64,000 nucleotides of DNA, taken from the NCBI RefSeq assembly GCF_021271205.1, contig NZ_JAIWKS010000005.1:488540-552539 (forward strand), read 5' to 3'. The DNA is from Pseudomonas uvaldensis. GTDB lineage: Bacteria; Pseudomonadota; Gammaproteobacteria; Pseudomonadales; Pseudomonadaceae. Of the stretch, positions 26,928 through 36,495 are shown one piece after another (the first letter of the stretch is position 1; each line of letters begins with the position of its first letter). Both the position numbers and the translations under genes were made by a program. A model generated the notes under the pieces. It was not told the origin of the DNA, searched no databases, and saw only the letters and a list, made by a program, of their open reading frames with translations.

Positions 26928-27827
26928 ATGCCTACGCCCAATGTCGAAGCCGTCAAACTGGATGAACTCAATGGATGGCGCATTCGCCATGGCCAGGCCG
27001 AGTTGCTGGTGGCCCAACAAGGCGCGCATATCCTCAGCTATCAAGTGGACGGCCAGCCTCCGCTGATCTGGCTCAATGACCAGGCGACCTTCAAAGCCGG
27101 CAAGAGCATCCGCGCCGGCGTGCCGGTGTGCTGGCCCTGGTTCGGCAACCTGACCCGCAACCCCGACAGCGTCCAGGCCATGCGCGTGAGTAACGAACCG
27201 GCCACGGCCCACGGCCTGGTGCGCGCGATGGATTGGCAATTGCAGGGCATCGAAGCCGAGGGCGAACGCCTGAAGGTGGAATTCGTGCTGCCCTACCCCG
27301 TAAACGGCCTGGCCGGCTGGCCTCATCAGGTGGACCTGACGCTGACCATCGTGATGGACGAGCAACTGCATATCAGCCTCACCAGCCATAACCGTGGCAG
27401 CGAAACCGTCAGCCTCAGCCAGGCGCTGCACAGCTATTTCGCGGTCAGCGACGTGCGCAACGTACACGTCGAAGGCGTAGACGGCTTGAGCTATATCGAA
27501 ACCCTGGACGACTGGAAAACCGTCATCCAGGCCGGCGACCTGCACTTTACCGGCGAGACCGACCGCATCTACCTCGGCACTCCACCGACACTGAGCATCG
27601 TCGACCCGCATTGGTCGCGACGGATCGAACTGACCAGCAGCGGCTCACGTTCGGCCGTCATCTGGAACCCCTGGACCGAACGGGCCAAGGCCTTCAGCGA
27701 CATGGCCGACGACGGCTGGCAACGCATGCTGTGCATCGAGACGGCGAATGTGATGGATGACGTGGTGACGCTGCTACCGCAAGCCAGTCATACCTTGGGC
27801 GTGAGTATCGGTAGCAAGCCGCTCTAA
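26928..27827 (+). CDS. D-hexose-6-phosphate mutarotase
   Basis: 299-residue aldose-1-epimerase-like beta-sandwich enzyme that interconverts alpha and beta anomers of glucose-6-phosphate-type sugars (YeaD family). Landmarks: QQGAHILSYQVDGQPPLIWL, the AGVPVCWPWFG segment, TAHGLVRAMDW with the catalytic His, ALHSYFAVSDV, and NPWTERAKAFSDM near the end with the conserved acidic region. I used the ATG at 26928; a longer frame from 26826 overlaps the thioesterase gene. Confidence 0.93.
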   Translation: MPTPNVEAVKLDELNGWRIRHGQAELLVAQQGAHILSYQVDGQPPLIWLNDQATFKAGKSIRAGVPVCWPWFGNLTRNPDSVQAMRVSNEPATAHGLVRAMDWQLQGIEAEGERLKVEFVLPYPVNGLAGWPHQVDLTLTIVMDEQLHISLTSHNRGSETVSLSQALHSYFAVSDVRNVHVEGVDGLSYIETLDDWKTVIQAGDLHFTGETDRIYLGTPPTLSIVDPHWSRRIELTSSGSRSAVIWNPWTERAKAFSDMADDGWQRMLCIETANVMDDVVTLLPQASHTLGVSIGSKPL

Positions 27828-27845
27828 CCGACACTACAAAAAACC

Positions 27846-27934
27846 TGTGGGAGCGGGCTTGCTCGCGAAGGCGGTGGCTCAGTTGAAAGAATGTAGACTG
27901 ACACGCCGCCTTCGCGAGCAAGCCCGCTCCCACA
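27846..27934. repeat. REP pair, inverted
   Basis: tgtgggagcgggcttgctcg at 27846 and its complement ending at 27934, between the convergent mutarotase and DUF3299 genes. Confidence 0.9.
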
Positions 27935-27962
27935 GGGGATTTATGTCCGGCCAAGCGGGCCG

Positions 27963-28499
27963 CTACAAATCCGCCTCCTGCACCACCCTCACCTTCTCCG
28001 CATCCAGCGCATACGCCGCGCTCGCCAGGTCGTTGTCGACCTTTTCGATCTTCAGCATGCCGGTCACCCACAACGGCGTGTAGATGTCGTCCAGCTTCAG
28101 CCCCTTGGGATAACGCACCAGCACCAACTGGTTGGGTGGCGGTGGCGGGACATGGATGCAGGCACCGGGGTAAGGCACCAGGAAGAACAGCGTGCTATGG
28201 CCCTTGGCATCGGTTTCCAACGGCACCGGATAACCGCCGATGCGAATGTGTTTGTCGTTCATCGACGCCACGGTCTTGGTCGAATACATCACCGCAGGCA
28301 AGCCTTTGCTCTGCTTCAGGCCGCCTTTCTGGGTGAAGGTGCCATTGGCTTCAGGGGAGTTGTGGTCGATTTCGGGCATCGCCTCGAGGGCTTTCTGGTC
28401 CGACTTGGGCATCAGTTCGAGCCAGTCGGTTTCCGGCAGTTCGGCGGCATGGGCAAGGCCGCTGCCCAATAGAAGAAGGGTTAACACTAGACGGCGCAT
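27963..28499 (-). CDS. DUF3299-type periplasmic protein
   Basis: About 178 residues with a signal peptide (MRRLVLTLLLLGSGLAHA). I used the ATG at 28499 because it opens directly on the signal; 28514 is an alternative start. The mature part holds RIGGYPVPLETDAKGHSTLF and the PYPGACIHVPPPPPNQLVLV segment typical of DUF3299 proteins, whose conserved Cys and His lie in PGACIH. The function is unknown; related proteins are sometimes encoded near ABC export or metal genes, but none is nearby here. Confidence 0.88.
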   Translation of the reverse strand: MRRLVLTLLLLGSGLAHAAELPETDWLELMPKSDQKALEAMPEIDHNSPEANGTFTQKGGLKQSKGLPAVMYSTKTVASMNDKHIRIGGYPVPLETDAKGHSTLFFLVPYPGACIHVPPPPPNQLVLVRYPKGLKLDDIYTPLWVTGMLKIEKVDNDLASAAYALDAEKVRVVQEADL

Positions 28500-28546
28500 G
28501 AAAAGGCTCGGCAATGGAAATGGTCAGTGAAACGCCGGGCATTCTA

Positions 28547-28575
28547 GCTCTCTCTGCGCGCCTCGCAGAGAGAGC
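28547..28575 (-). terminator. Perfect 12-bp hairpin after the GlsB-like gene
   Basis: gctctctctgcg (28547-28558) pairs with cgcagagagagc (28564-28575). It begins 16 bp beyond the stop of the small membrane protein. No U-run follows, so termination is likely but not certain. Confidence 0.6.
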
Positions 28576-28590
28576 CATCAGCATTCTGAG

Positions 28591-28836
28591 TCAGTTTCTT
28601 TTGATCAGGCCGTAGATCACCAGCAATACGATCGCGCCCACCAGGGCACCGATGAAGCCGGCGGCTTCACCCGCCTGATAGATGCCCAAGGCCTGGCCGC
28701 CATATGTGGCTGCCAACGAACCGCCAATACCGAGCAGGATGGTCATGATCCAGCCCATGCTGTCATCACCCGGTTTCAGGAAGCGCGCCAGTAGGCCAAC
28801 GATCAAGCCGATAAAGATGGTTCCGATGATTCCCAT
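28591..28836 (-). CDS. GlsB/YeaQ/YmgE-family small membrane protein
   Basis: 81 residues with three hydrophobic helices: GIIGTIFIGLIVGLLARFL, MGWIMTILLGIGGSLAATYG and a third, AGFIGALVGAIVLLVIYGLI. The GDDSMGW loop after helix 1 is a family mark. Members are inner-membrane stress-response proteins, formerly called transglycosylase-associated. It is downstream of purK behind a hairpin and is probably expressed separately. Confidence 0.92.
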   Translation of the reverse strand: MGIIGTIFIGLIVGLLARFLKPGDDSMGWIMTILLGIGGSLAATYGGQALGIYQAGEAAGFIGALVGAIVLLVIYGLIKRN

Positions 28837-28863
28837 GGCATTTCCTCTTTTGAGTAGGAGCTA

Positions 28864-28889
28864 TGCCAAAGCCTAGTCAGGCTTTGGCA
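28864..28889 (-). terminator. Hairpin between purK and the GlsB-like gene
   Basis: tgccaaagcct (28864-28874) pairs with aggctttggca (28879-28889) around a 4-nt loop. It lies 50 bp after the purK stop on the minus strand, with no clear U-run. Confidence 0.55.
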
Positions 28890-28939
28890 CCTTGCCATGA
28901 GAGAATCCAGCCGACGAATGGTTCCAATAATGTTTCGGA

Positions 28940-30025
28940 TTATTGCTCGGCGATCAGCGTCTCAACCTTGATAATCTGCTGGGCCAGCGTGGCCCGATCA
29001 GCGCAGCGCAAGTTGGCGTGGCCGACCTTGCGCCCGGCCTTGAAGGCCTTGCCATAGTGATGCAAATGGCAATCGGCGATGGCCAGGACCTTCTCGGTGT
29101 CCGGCACCTTGCCGATGAAGTTGAGCATGGCGCTTTCACCGACCTTGGCGGTCGAGCCCAGCGGCAGCCCGGCTACCGCCCGCAGGTGGTTTTCGAACTG
29201 GCTGCACTCGGCGCCTTCGGTGGTCCAGTGGCCGGAGTTATGCACCCGAGGAGCGATTTCGTTGGCCTTGAGGCCGCCGTCCACTTCAAAGAACTCGAAT
29301 GCCATCACGCCCACGTAATCCAGCTGCTTGAGCACCCGGCTGGAGTAATCCTCGGCCAGGGCCTGGAGCGGGTGGTCGGTGCTGGCGACAGACAGCTTGA
29401 GAATGCCGTCCTTGTGGGTGTTGTGCACCAGCGGGTAGAAACGGATTTCACCGTCGCGGGCACGCACGGCGATCAGCGAGACTTCACCGGTGAACGGCAC
29501 GAAGCCTTCCAGCAGGCAGCCCACGCTGCCCAGCTCGGCGAACGTGCCGGCCACGTCCTCGGGGTTGCGCAGGACTTTCTGGCCCTTGCCGTCATAACCC
29601 AGGGTACGGGTCTTGAGCACGGCCGGCAGGCCAATGGACGCAACGGCGGCTTCCAGGTCGGCCTGGGACTGGATGTCGGCGAAGGCCGGGGTCGGGATGC
29701 CCAGGTCCTTGAACATGTTCTTTTCGAACCAGCGATCCCGGGCGATTCGCAAGGCTTCGGCGCTCGGGTAGACCGGAACGAACTGGGACAGGAAAGCAAC
29801 GGTTTCGGCCGGGACGCTTTCGAATTCGAAGGTCACCAGATCGACTTCATCGGCCAGTTGGCGCAGGTGATCCTGGTCGCCGTAGTCGGCCCGCAGGTGC
29901 TCGCCCAATGCAGCGGCACAGGCGTCCGGCGCCGGGTCCAGGAAAGCGAAGTTCATCCCCAGGGGCGTACCCGCCAGGGCCAACATGCGGCCCAACTGGC
30001 CGCCACCGATTACACCGATCTTCAT
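28940..30025 (-). CDS. purK: 5-(carboxyamino)imidazole ribonucleotide synthase PurK
   Basis: 361-residue ATP-grasp enzyme of purine synthesis: AIR, bicarbonate and ATP give N5-CAIR, which PurE then rearranges. The N-terminus has IGVIGGGQLGRMLALAG. The ATP-grasp core shows GLPAVLKTRTLGYDGKGQKV, LEGFVPFTGEVSLIAVR and the metal-site region FEFFEVDGGLKANEIAPRVH; PRVHNSGHWT is a signature. purE lies 12 bp upstream in the same operon. Confidence 0.96.
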   Translation of the reverse strand: MKIGVIGGGQLGRMLALAGTPLGMNFAFLDPAPDACAAALGEHLRADYGDQDHLRQLADEVDLVTFEFESVPAETVAFLSQFVPVYPSAEALRIARDRWFEKNMFKDLGIPTPAFADIQSQADLEAAVASIGLPAVLKTRTLGYDGKGQKVLRNPEDVAGTFAELGSVGCLLEGFVPFTGEVSLIAVRARDGEIRFYPLVHNTHKDGILKLSVASTDHPLQALAEDYSSRVLKQLDYVGVMAFEFFEVDGGLKANEIAPRVHNSGHWTTEGAECSQFENHLRAVAGLPLGSTAKVGESAMLNFIGKVPDTEKVLAIADCHLHHYGKAFKAGRKVGHANLRCADRATLAQQIIKVETLIAEQ

Positions 30026-30037
30026 TCGTCAACCACC

Positions 30038-30529
30038 TCAGGCAATGCGCGGGTCTGGATTGTCCAGGACGCTGTCTGTCTGCTCAGCGCGGAATTTCTT
30101 CAACACGGTATGGAATTGCGGGTGCTTGGCGCCCAGGATGCTCGCCGACAGCAGGGCCGCGTTGATCGCGCCAGCCTTGCCGATGGCCAGGGTCGCGACC
30201 GGGATGCCGGCCGGCATCTGTACGATGGACAACAACGAGTCGACACCCGAGAGCATCGACGACTGCACCGGTACGCCCAGCACCGGCAGGTGGGTCTTGG
30301 CCGCACACATGCCCGGCAGATGAGCCGCGCCACCGGCACCGGCGATAATCACCTCGATGCCACGGGCCTCGGCTTCTTCGGCGTACTGGAACAGCAGGTC
30401 CGGGGTGCGGTGGGCAGAGACCACTTTCACCTCATAGGGGATGCCGAGCTTTTCCAGCATATCGGCGGTGTGGCTAAGGGTGGACCAATCGGACTTGGAG
30501 CCCATGATCACGCCAACCAGTGCACTCAT
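30038..30529 (-). CDS. purE: N5-CAIR mutase PurE
   Basis: 163 residues. Class I PurE, which converts N5-CAIR to CAIR. The phosphate-binding [10 protein letters not shown] segment is at the N-terminus, followed by SAHRTPDLL with the catalytic His and [11 protein letters not shown]. It heads the purEK operon. Its leader contains a strong intrinsic terminator about 40 bp before the start codon. Confidence 0.96.
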   Translation of the reverse strand: MSALVGVIMGSKSDWSTLSHTADMLEKLGIPYEVKVVSAHRTPDLLFQYAEEAEARGIEVIIAGAGGAAHLPGMCAAKTHLPVLGVPVQSSMLSGVDSLLSIVQMPAGIPVATLAIGKAGAINAALLSASILGAKHPQFHTVLKKFRAEQTDSVLDNPDPRIA

Positions 30530-30567
30530 CGTCGTGCCTCTTCTCTCTGGGCGCCCGCGGGCGCGTC

Positions 30568-30609
30568 AAAAAACAACAAGCCACGCGGGAAACCGGCGTG
30601 GCTTGTTGT
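30568..30609 (-). terminator. Intrinsic terminator in the purEK leader (possible attenuator)
   Basis: On the minus strand, a perfect 14-bp stem (30596-30609 with 30573-30586, loop of 9) is followed by a run of T (30573-30568). It lies upstream of purE but downstream of a good -10 hexamer TATACT (30648-30653). A 14-bp GC palindrome (30551-30564) then precedes the ribosome binding site. It may be a regulated attenuator or simply the end of upstream transcription. Confidence 0.75.
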
Positions 30610-30761
30610 ACGAATAATGGCCGATCTGGACCGGCCGAAGGCCGCGCAGTATACCGCAATGAAGCAGATAAACAGCCCCCGTCGCGACCATCTGTCATTT
30701 GCAGTTAAACAGCAGTTTTATTGACCGGCGGGTCAGCGAAAGCACACCGCAAAATTCCCTA

Positions 30762-30845
30762 TGTGGGAGATTCTATGTTGCAGGGCAACCCTGCAACATC
30801 GATGCAGGCTGACCCACCGCTATCGCGAGCAAGCTCGCTCCCACA
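30762..30845. repeat. Single REP unit with a small perfect palindrome
   Basis: gttgcaggg/ccctgcaac (30777-30785 with 30789-30797) forms a 9-bp stem. It is followed by a REP unit atcgcgagcaagctcgctcc (30822-30841, extended to 30845) whose partner is reduced to tgtgggag at 30762. It lies in the 333-bp gap between the LysR gene and purE. Confidence 0.7.
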
Positions 30846-30862
30846 GGGGTTATGTGTCGTTA

Positions 30863-31780
30863 TCAAGAATGGGCGACGCCCTGCGCTACCCCGCCCTCGA
30901 GCTTGCGCCACAACAACCGTACATTGGCCTTGCGCACCAGGGCGCAGCGGTACAGGCGGATCTCCAGGGGGACGTGCCATTGCGCACCGCCACAGATCAC
31001 CAGTTCGCCCCGGGCGAGCTCGGCGCGCACGCTCAATTGCGGTACCCAGGCGATGCCCAGGCCTTCCAGCGCCATGCTCTTGAGGCTGTCGGCCATGGCT
31101 GTCTCATAGACGGTGGTGAAACGCAGCGCACGCTGGCGCAGCAACTGGTTCACCGAGCGACCGAGGAATGCCCCGGCGCTGTAGGCCAGCAACGGCACGC
31201 TGGCCTCGCCTTCGAGATCGAACATCGGCTTGCCGTCGGCGCCAGCGGCACACACCGGCAGCATTTCGGTCTGGCCCAGGTGCAGCGACGGAAAGATCTC
31301 CGGGTCCATCTGCATGGCCGAATCCGGGTCGTAGAACGCCAGCATCAGGTCGCAGCCCCCTTCGCGCAAGGCATGCACGGCATCGCCCACGTTGGTGGCC
31401 ACCAGCCGCGTGGCGATGTTCATGCCTTCGTTGCGCAGTTGCGCGATCCAGCGTGGAAAGAAGCCCAGCGCCAGGGAGTGAGCGGCCGCCACCTGGATCA
31501 CCTCGCCTTGCCCGCCTTCCAGGTGATGCAAATGACGCAGCACCTCGCCCAGTTGCTCCACCACCGTGCGCGCGGTCACCAGGAATAACTGCCCCGCCGC
31601 CGTCAGCTCGACCGGTGTGCGAGAGCGATTGACCAGCGTCAGCCCCAGCGCCGCCTCGAGGCTGCGGATGCGTCGGCTGAAGGCCGGTTGCGTCACGAAG
31701 CGACGCTCAGCCGCCTGGGAGAAACTGCGGGTAGCGGCCAGGGCACTGAAGTCCTCGAGCCATTTGCTTTCAAGATTCAT
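30863..31780 (-). CDS. LysR-family transcriptional regulator, divergent from aspA
   Basis: About 305 residues from the ATG at 31780, which has a GGAGG ribosome site just before it; a TTG at 31804 is less likely. The N-terminal winged helix (about 1-62) has SFSQAAERRFVTQPAFSRRI. The effector-binding domain follows, with GFFPRWIAQLRNEG and LEGLGIAWVPQLSV. Its position facing aspA, like PA5428 beside PA5429, suggests it controls aspartate ammonia-lyase and perhaps the downstream symporter and asparaginase genes. The inducer is unknown. Confidence 0.92.
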   Translation of the reverse strand: MNLESKWLEDFSALAATRSFSQAAERRFVTQPAFSRRIRSLEAALGLTLVNRSRTPVELTAAGQLFLVTARTVVEQLGEVLRHLHHLEGGQGEVIQVAAAHSLALGFFPRWIAQLRNEGMNIATRLVATNVGDAVHALREGGCDLMLAFYDPDSAMQMDPEIFPSLHLGQTEMLPVCAAGADGKPMFDLEGEASVPLLAYSAGAFLGRSVNQLLRQRALRFTTVYETAMADSLKSMALEGLGIAWVPQLSVRAELARGELVICGGAQWHVPLEIRLYRCALVRKANVRLLWRKLEGGVAQGVAHS

Positions 31781-31960
31781 CACTCCTCCCGACCCACGCA
31801 CCAAAACAGGTCACACGTTCGCCGCCCACGCGACGTCACACCGGCATTATGCCGAATATGCATAGGGCAGTGTTTAACAGCATTGGCCCTAATTTTCTCG
31901 AAGGCCTAGCATCCCCAGCGTTCCGGCTCAGACCGGGTCCTTATCGAGATGATTTCCGTC

Positions 31961-33385
<1,425 letters not shown>

Positions 33386-33437
33386 TCGACGCGACCATTG
33401 CTCACCAGGTCGAGGGACTAGACACCTCTCACCTTTT

Positions 33438-33472
33438 GAGGGCTTGGGGATTTTCCCCAAGCCCTTTTTTTA
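33438..33472 (+). terminator. Intrinsic terminator after aspA
   Basis: A perfect 12-bp stem, agggcttgggga (33439-33450) with tccccaagccct (33454-33465), is followed by a T-run. Confidence 0.92.
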
Positions 33473-33864
33473 ATTGATAGCGAAAGGATGACCGAACCTG
33501 TAGGACCGAGACCACTCGTGATAAACGACGCCGCGCTGCCGTTGTAACCCGCGCCGTCAGCCATCATGGGCCGACTCGCCCCACAAGAACCTGACCGAAA
33601 GGCCAGGCAACTAAAGAGGCTGTTTCGTCGGACGCACCACAACTGTGCAGACGGGCACCGCACTGATAGGTATAGTGCCGCCCCTCTCGCATGCGAGGTC
33701 GTAAACAAGCGCCCCTTAAAACATGCGAACCCGAACTAATAACAACCCGCGAAATGGACCGGGACGAAACATCGCTTGACCTGCCTGGCCGCCTGTCGGC
33801 CGTCGTAACACGATGTTTCCAGCGGCCAGTATTTGCTTAAACAAAAAACAGCGAGGAATAATCC
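33473..33864 (+). promoter_or_regulatory. Upstream region and structured leader of the symporter gene
   Basis: 392 bp without a gene. It contains a 10-bp palindrome tcgcatgcga (33687-33696) and, 45 bp before the start codon, a nested structure: gaaacatcg (33766-33774) pairs with cgatgtttc (33811-33819), enclosing ggccg/cggcc (33787-33791 with 33797-33801). I see no glycine-riboswitch core. The ribosome site is gcgagga. Confidence 0.5.
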
Positions 33865-35313
33865 ATGCTCGAAGTCATCAACGACTTCCTTTCAGGGAAA
33901 GTGCTGATCCTGCTTATTGTGGGACTCGGTGGCTACTTCACGATCCGCTCGCGCTTCGTCCAGTTCCGCCATTTCGGCCACATGTTCAGTGTCTTCAAAG
34001 AGTCCCTTCACGGCCAGGCTGGCCAGCTGAGCTCGTTCCAGGCCCTGATGCTGAGCCTCGCCGGCCGCGTCGGCGCCGGTAACATCGCCGGTGTCGGTAT
34101 CGCCGTAACCCTCGGCGGCCCGGGCGCCGTGTTCTGGATGTGGGTCACCGCACTGGTGGGCATGTCCAGCAGCTTCTTCGAATGCACCCTGGCCCAGGTC
34201 TACAAGCGCGCCGACGGCGACGGCCTGTACCGTGGGGGCCCGGCCTACTACATCCAGCACGGCCTGAAGCTGAAAGGCATGGCGGTGGTGTTCTCCATCC
34301 TGCTGCTGGTCACCTACGGCTTCGCCTTCATCGGCCTGCAGTCCTACACCGTGACCCACTCGCTGCAGAACGCCTTTGCCTTCGACCCAAGCCACACCGG
34401 TATCGTCCTGGCGGTGCTGCTGGCCATCACCTTCATCGGCGGCATCAAACGCATCGCCGCGGTGTCCGACCTGCTGGTACCGGTCAAGACCCTGGCCTAT
34501 ATCGGCGTGACCCTGTACGTGATCGGCACCCAGATCGAATACGTGCCAGCCATGCTGGAAACCATCTTCAAGAGCGCCTTCGGCCTCGACCCAGCCTTCG
34601 GCGGCCTGCTCGGCAGCGCCATCGTGATGGGCGTGAAGCGTGGCGTGTTCGCCAACGAAGCAGGCCTGGGCAGTGCGCCGAACGTCGCCGCCGTGGCCGC
34701 CGTGAAACACCCGGGCGCCCAGGGCGTGGTCCAAGCCTTCAGTGTGTTCCTCGACACCTTCGTGATCTGCACCTGCACCGCGCTGCTGATCCTGCTGTCG
34801 GGCTTCTACACCCCGGGCTTCGAAGGTGACGGCATCGTCCTGACCCAGAACTCGCTGGCCGCCGTGGTCGGTGACTGGGGTCGCGTGTTCGTCAGCGTCG
34901 CGCTGTCGCTGTTCGTCTTCACCTGCATCCTCTATAACTACTACCTGGGCGAGAACAGCCTGCAGTTCCTCAGCCGCAACCGCGCCGTGCTGATGATTTT
35001 CCGCGGCCTGGTGCTGGCGCTGGTGGTATGGGGTTCGATGCAGGACCTTTCGACCGTGTTCGCCTTCGCCGACATCACCATGACCTGCCTGGCCTTCGTT
35101 AACTTGATGGCCCTGGCCATGTTGTTCAAGGTCGGCCTGCGCGTGATGCGCGACTACGACGAGCAGCGCCGCGCCGGCGTCAAGCAGCCAGTGTTCGACT
35201 CCAGCAAATTCACCGACCTGGACCTGGACCCGAAGGCCTGGCCGACCAGCCCAAGCCAATCGGCTCCACGCGAGCAAGGCGCAGCCCAGGGCACGCCTGC
35301 CACGCAACGCTGA
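33865..35313 (+). CDS. AGCS-family alanine/glycine:cation symporter
   Basis: 482 residues with about ten to eleven membrane helices. Family marks: the GGYFTIRSRFVQFRHFGHMF start, ALMLSLAGRVGAGNIAGVGI (sodium/substrate region), RGGPAYYIQHGLK, the GVKRGVFANEAGLGSAPNVA segment and EYVP. It imports alanine, glycine or a related amino acid with Na+ or H+. Its place between aspA and an asparaginase gene suggests that the substrate could be Asn, Asp or Ala in this context, which is only inference. A basic/acidic tail follows the last helix. Confidence 0.93.
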   Translation: MLEVINDFLSGKVLILLIVGLGGYFTIRSRFVQFRHFGHMFSVFKESLHGQAGQLSSFQALMLSLAGRVGAGNIAGVGIAVTLGGPGAVFWMWVTALVGMSSSFFECTLAQVYKRADGDGLYRGGPAYYIQHGLKLKGMAVVFSILLLVTYGFAFIGLQSYTVTHSLQNAFAFDPSHTGIVLAVLLAITFIGGIKRIAAVSDLLVPVKTLAYIGVTLYVIGTQIEYVPAMLETIFKSAFGLDPAFGGLLGSAIVMGVKRGVFANEAGLGSAPNVAAVAAVKHPGAQGVVQAFSVFLDTFVICTCTALLILLSGFYTPGFEGDGIVLTQNSLAAVVGDWGRVFVSVALSLFVFTCILYNYYLGENSLQFLSRNRAVLMIFRGLVLALVVWGSMQDLSTVFAFADITMTCLAFVNLMALAMLFKVGLRVMRDYDEQRRAGVKQPVFDSSKFTDLDLDPKAWPTSPSQSAPREQGAAQGTPATQR

Positions 35314-35445
35314 TCGCCCTGGCGGGTGGCTCCCCGCCACCCGCCGCGACAGACCGCAACGAGTGGCGTCCTGCCACTCGACGTGACACACCTTGCGCAC
35401 GCAGGCATGCTGGGCGCAAGGTGCATTCGTCCAGGAGACCCATCA

Positions 35446-36450
35446 ATGAAATCCGCCTCTTACCCTGCCGCGCAGCACGTCATGGTGCTCTACACCGGCG
35501 GCACCATTGGCATGCAGGCCAGTGCCCACGGCCTGGCCCCGGCTTCCGGTTTCGAAGCGCGGATGCGCGACTACCTGCACAGCCAACCCGAACTCGTCGT
35601 CCCACAATGGCGTTTCAGGGAAATGTCGCCGCTGATCGACAGCGCCAACATGACCCCGGCTTACTGGCAACAACTGCGCGAAGCAGTGGTTGACGCGGTG
35701 GACGTCCAAGGCTGCGACAGCGTGCTGATCCTGCACGGCACCGATACCCTGGCCTACAGCGCCGCAGCGATGAGCTTCCAGTTGCTGGGCCTGCACGCCC
35801 GCGTCTGTTTCACCGGCTCCATGCTGCCGGCCGGCGTGACCGACAGCGACGCCTGGGAAAACCTCAGCGGCGCGCTGGTTGCCCTCGGCCAAGGCCTGGC
35901 GCCGGGCGTGCATTTGTACTTCCATGGCGAATTGCTGGCGCCGACCCGTTGCGCCAAGGTGCGCAGCTTCGGTCGTCATCCGTTCAAGCGCCTGGAGCGC
36001 CAGGGCGGTGGCGTGAAAGCCTCGTCCTTGCCAGCGCAGCTGGATTATCGCCAGCCGAAGCAATTGGCCAACGTAGCGGCGCTGCCGCTGTTTCCCGGTA
36101 TCAGTGCCGAGATCCTCGACGGCCTGCTCGGCAGTGGCATCCAGGGTTTGGTATTGGAATGCTACGGCAGCGGCACCGGCCCAAGCGACAATCCGGCCTT
36201 CCTCGCCAGCCTCCAGCGGGCGCGGGACAACGGCGTGGTGGTCGTGGCGGTGACGCAATGCCATGAAGGTGGCGTGGAGCTGGACGTGTACGAGGCCGGC
36301 AGTCGTCTGCGCGGTGTCGGCGTGCTGTCCGGCGGCGGCATGACCCGCGAGGCGGCGTTCGGCAAGCTGCAAGCGTTGATCGGCGCCGGGCTGGCCGTGG
36401 AAGACGTCCGCCGGCTGGTTGAGCTGGATCTGTGCGGTGAGCTGAGCTGA
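35446..36450 (+). CDS. L-asparaginase (type I/II fold)
   Basis: 334 residues from the ATG at 35446; an in-frame extension to 35326 has no ribosome site and is not conserved-looking. The family's two active-site triads are visible: VLYTGGTIGM with the nucleophilic Thr, and LILHGTDTLAYSA with Thr-Asp. No signal peptide is seen, so it is probably cytoplasmic (AnsA-like). It converts asparagine to aspartate and ammonia, feeding AspA encoded upstream. It is convergent with the giant gene that follows. Confidence 0.92.
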   Translation: MKSASYPAAQHVMVLYTGGTIGMQASAHGLAPASGFEARMRDYLHSQPELVVPQWRFREMSPLIDSANMTPAYWQQLREAVVDAVDVQGCDSVLILHGTDTLAYSAAAMSFQLLGLHARVCFTGSMLPAGVTDSDAWENLSGALVALGQGLAPGVHLYFHGELLAPTRCAKVRSFGRHPFKRLERQGGGVKASSLPAQLDYRQPKQLANVAALPLFPGISAEILDGLLGSGIQGLVLECYGSGTGPSDNPAFLASLQRARDNGVVVVAVTQCHEGGVELDVYEAGSRLRGVGVLSGGGMTREAAFGKLQALIGAGLAVEDVRRLVELDLCGELS

Positions 36451-36495
36451 ACCCTGCAAACCGGTGAGGCGCGAGCGTGCCCCCGCCTCACACCG

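Noticed and set aside
33473..33864. Glycine riboswitch before the alanine/glycine symporter
   Set aside because: The conserved aptamer core sequences are not present; only a nested stem is seen.
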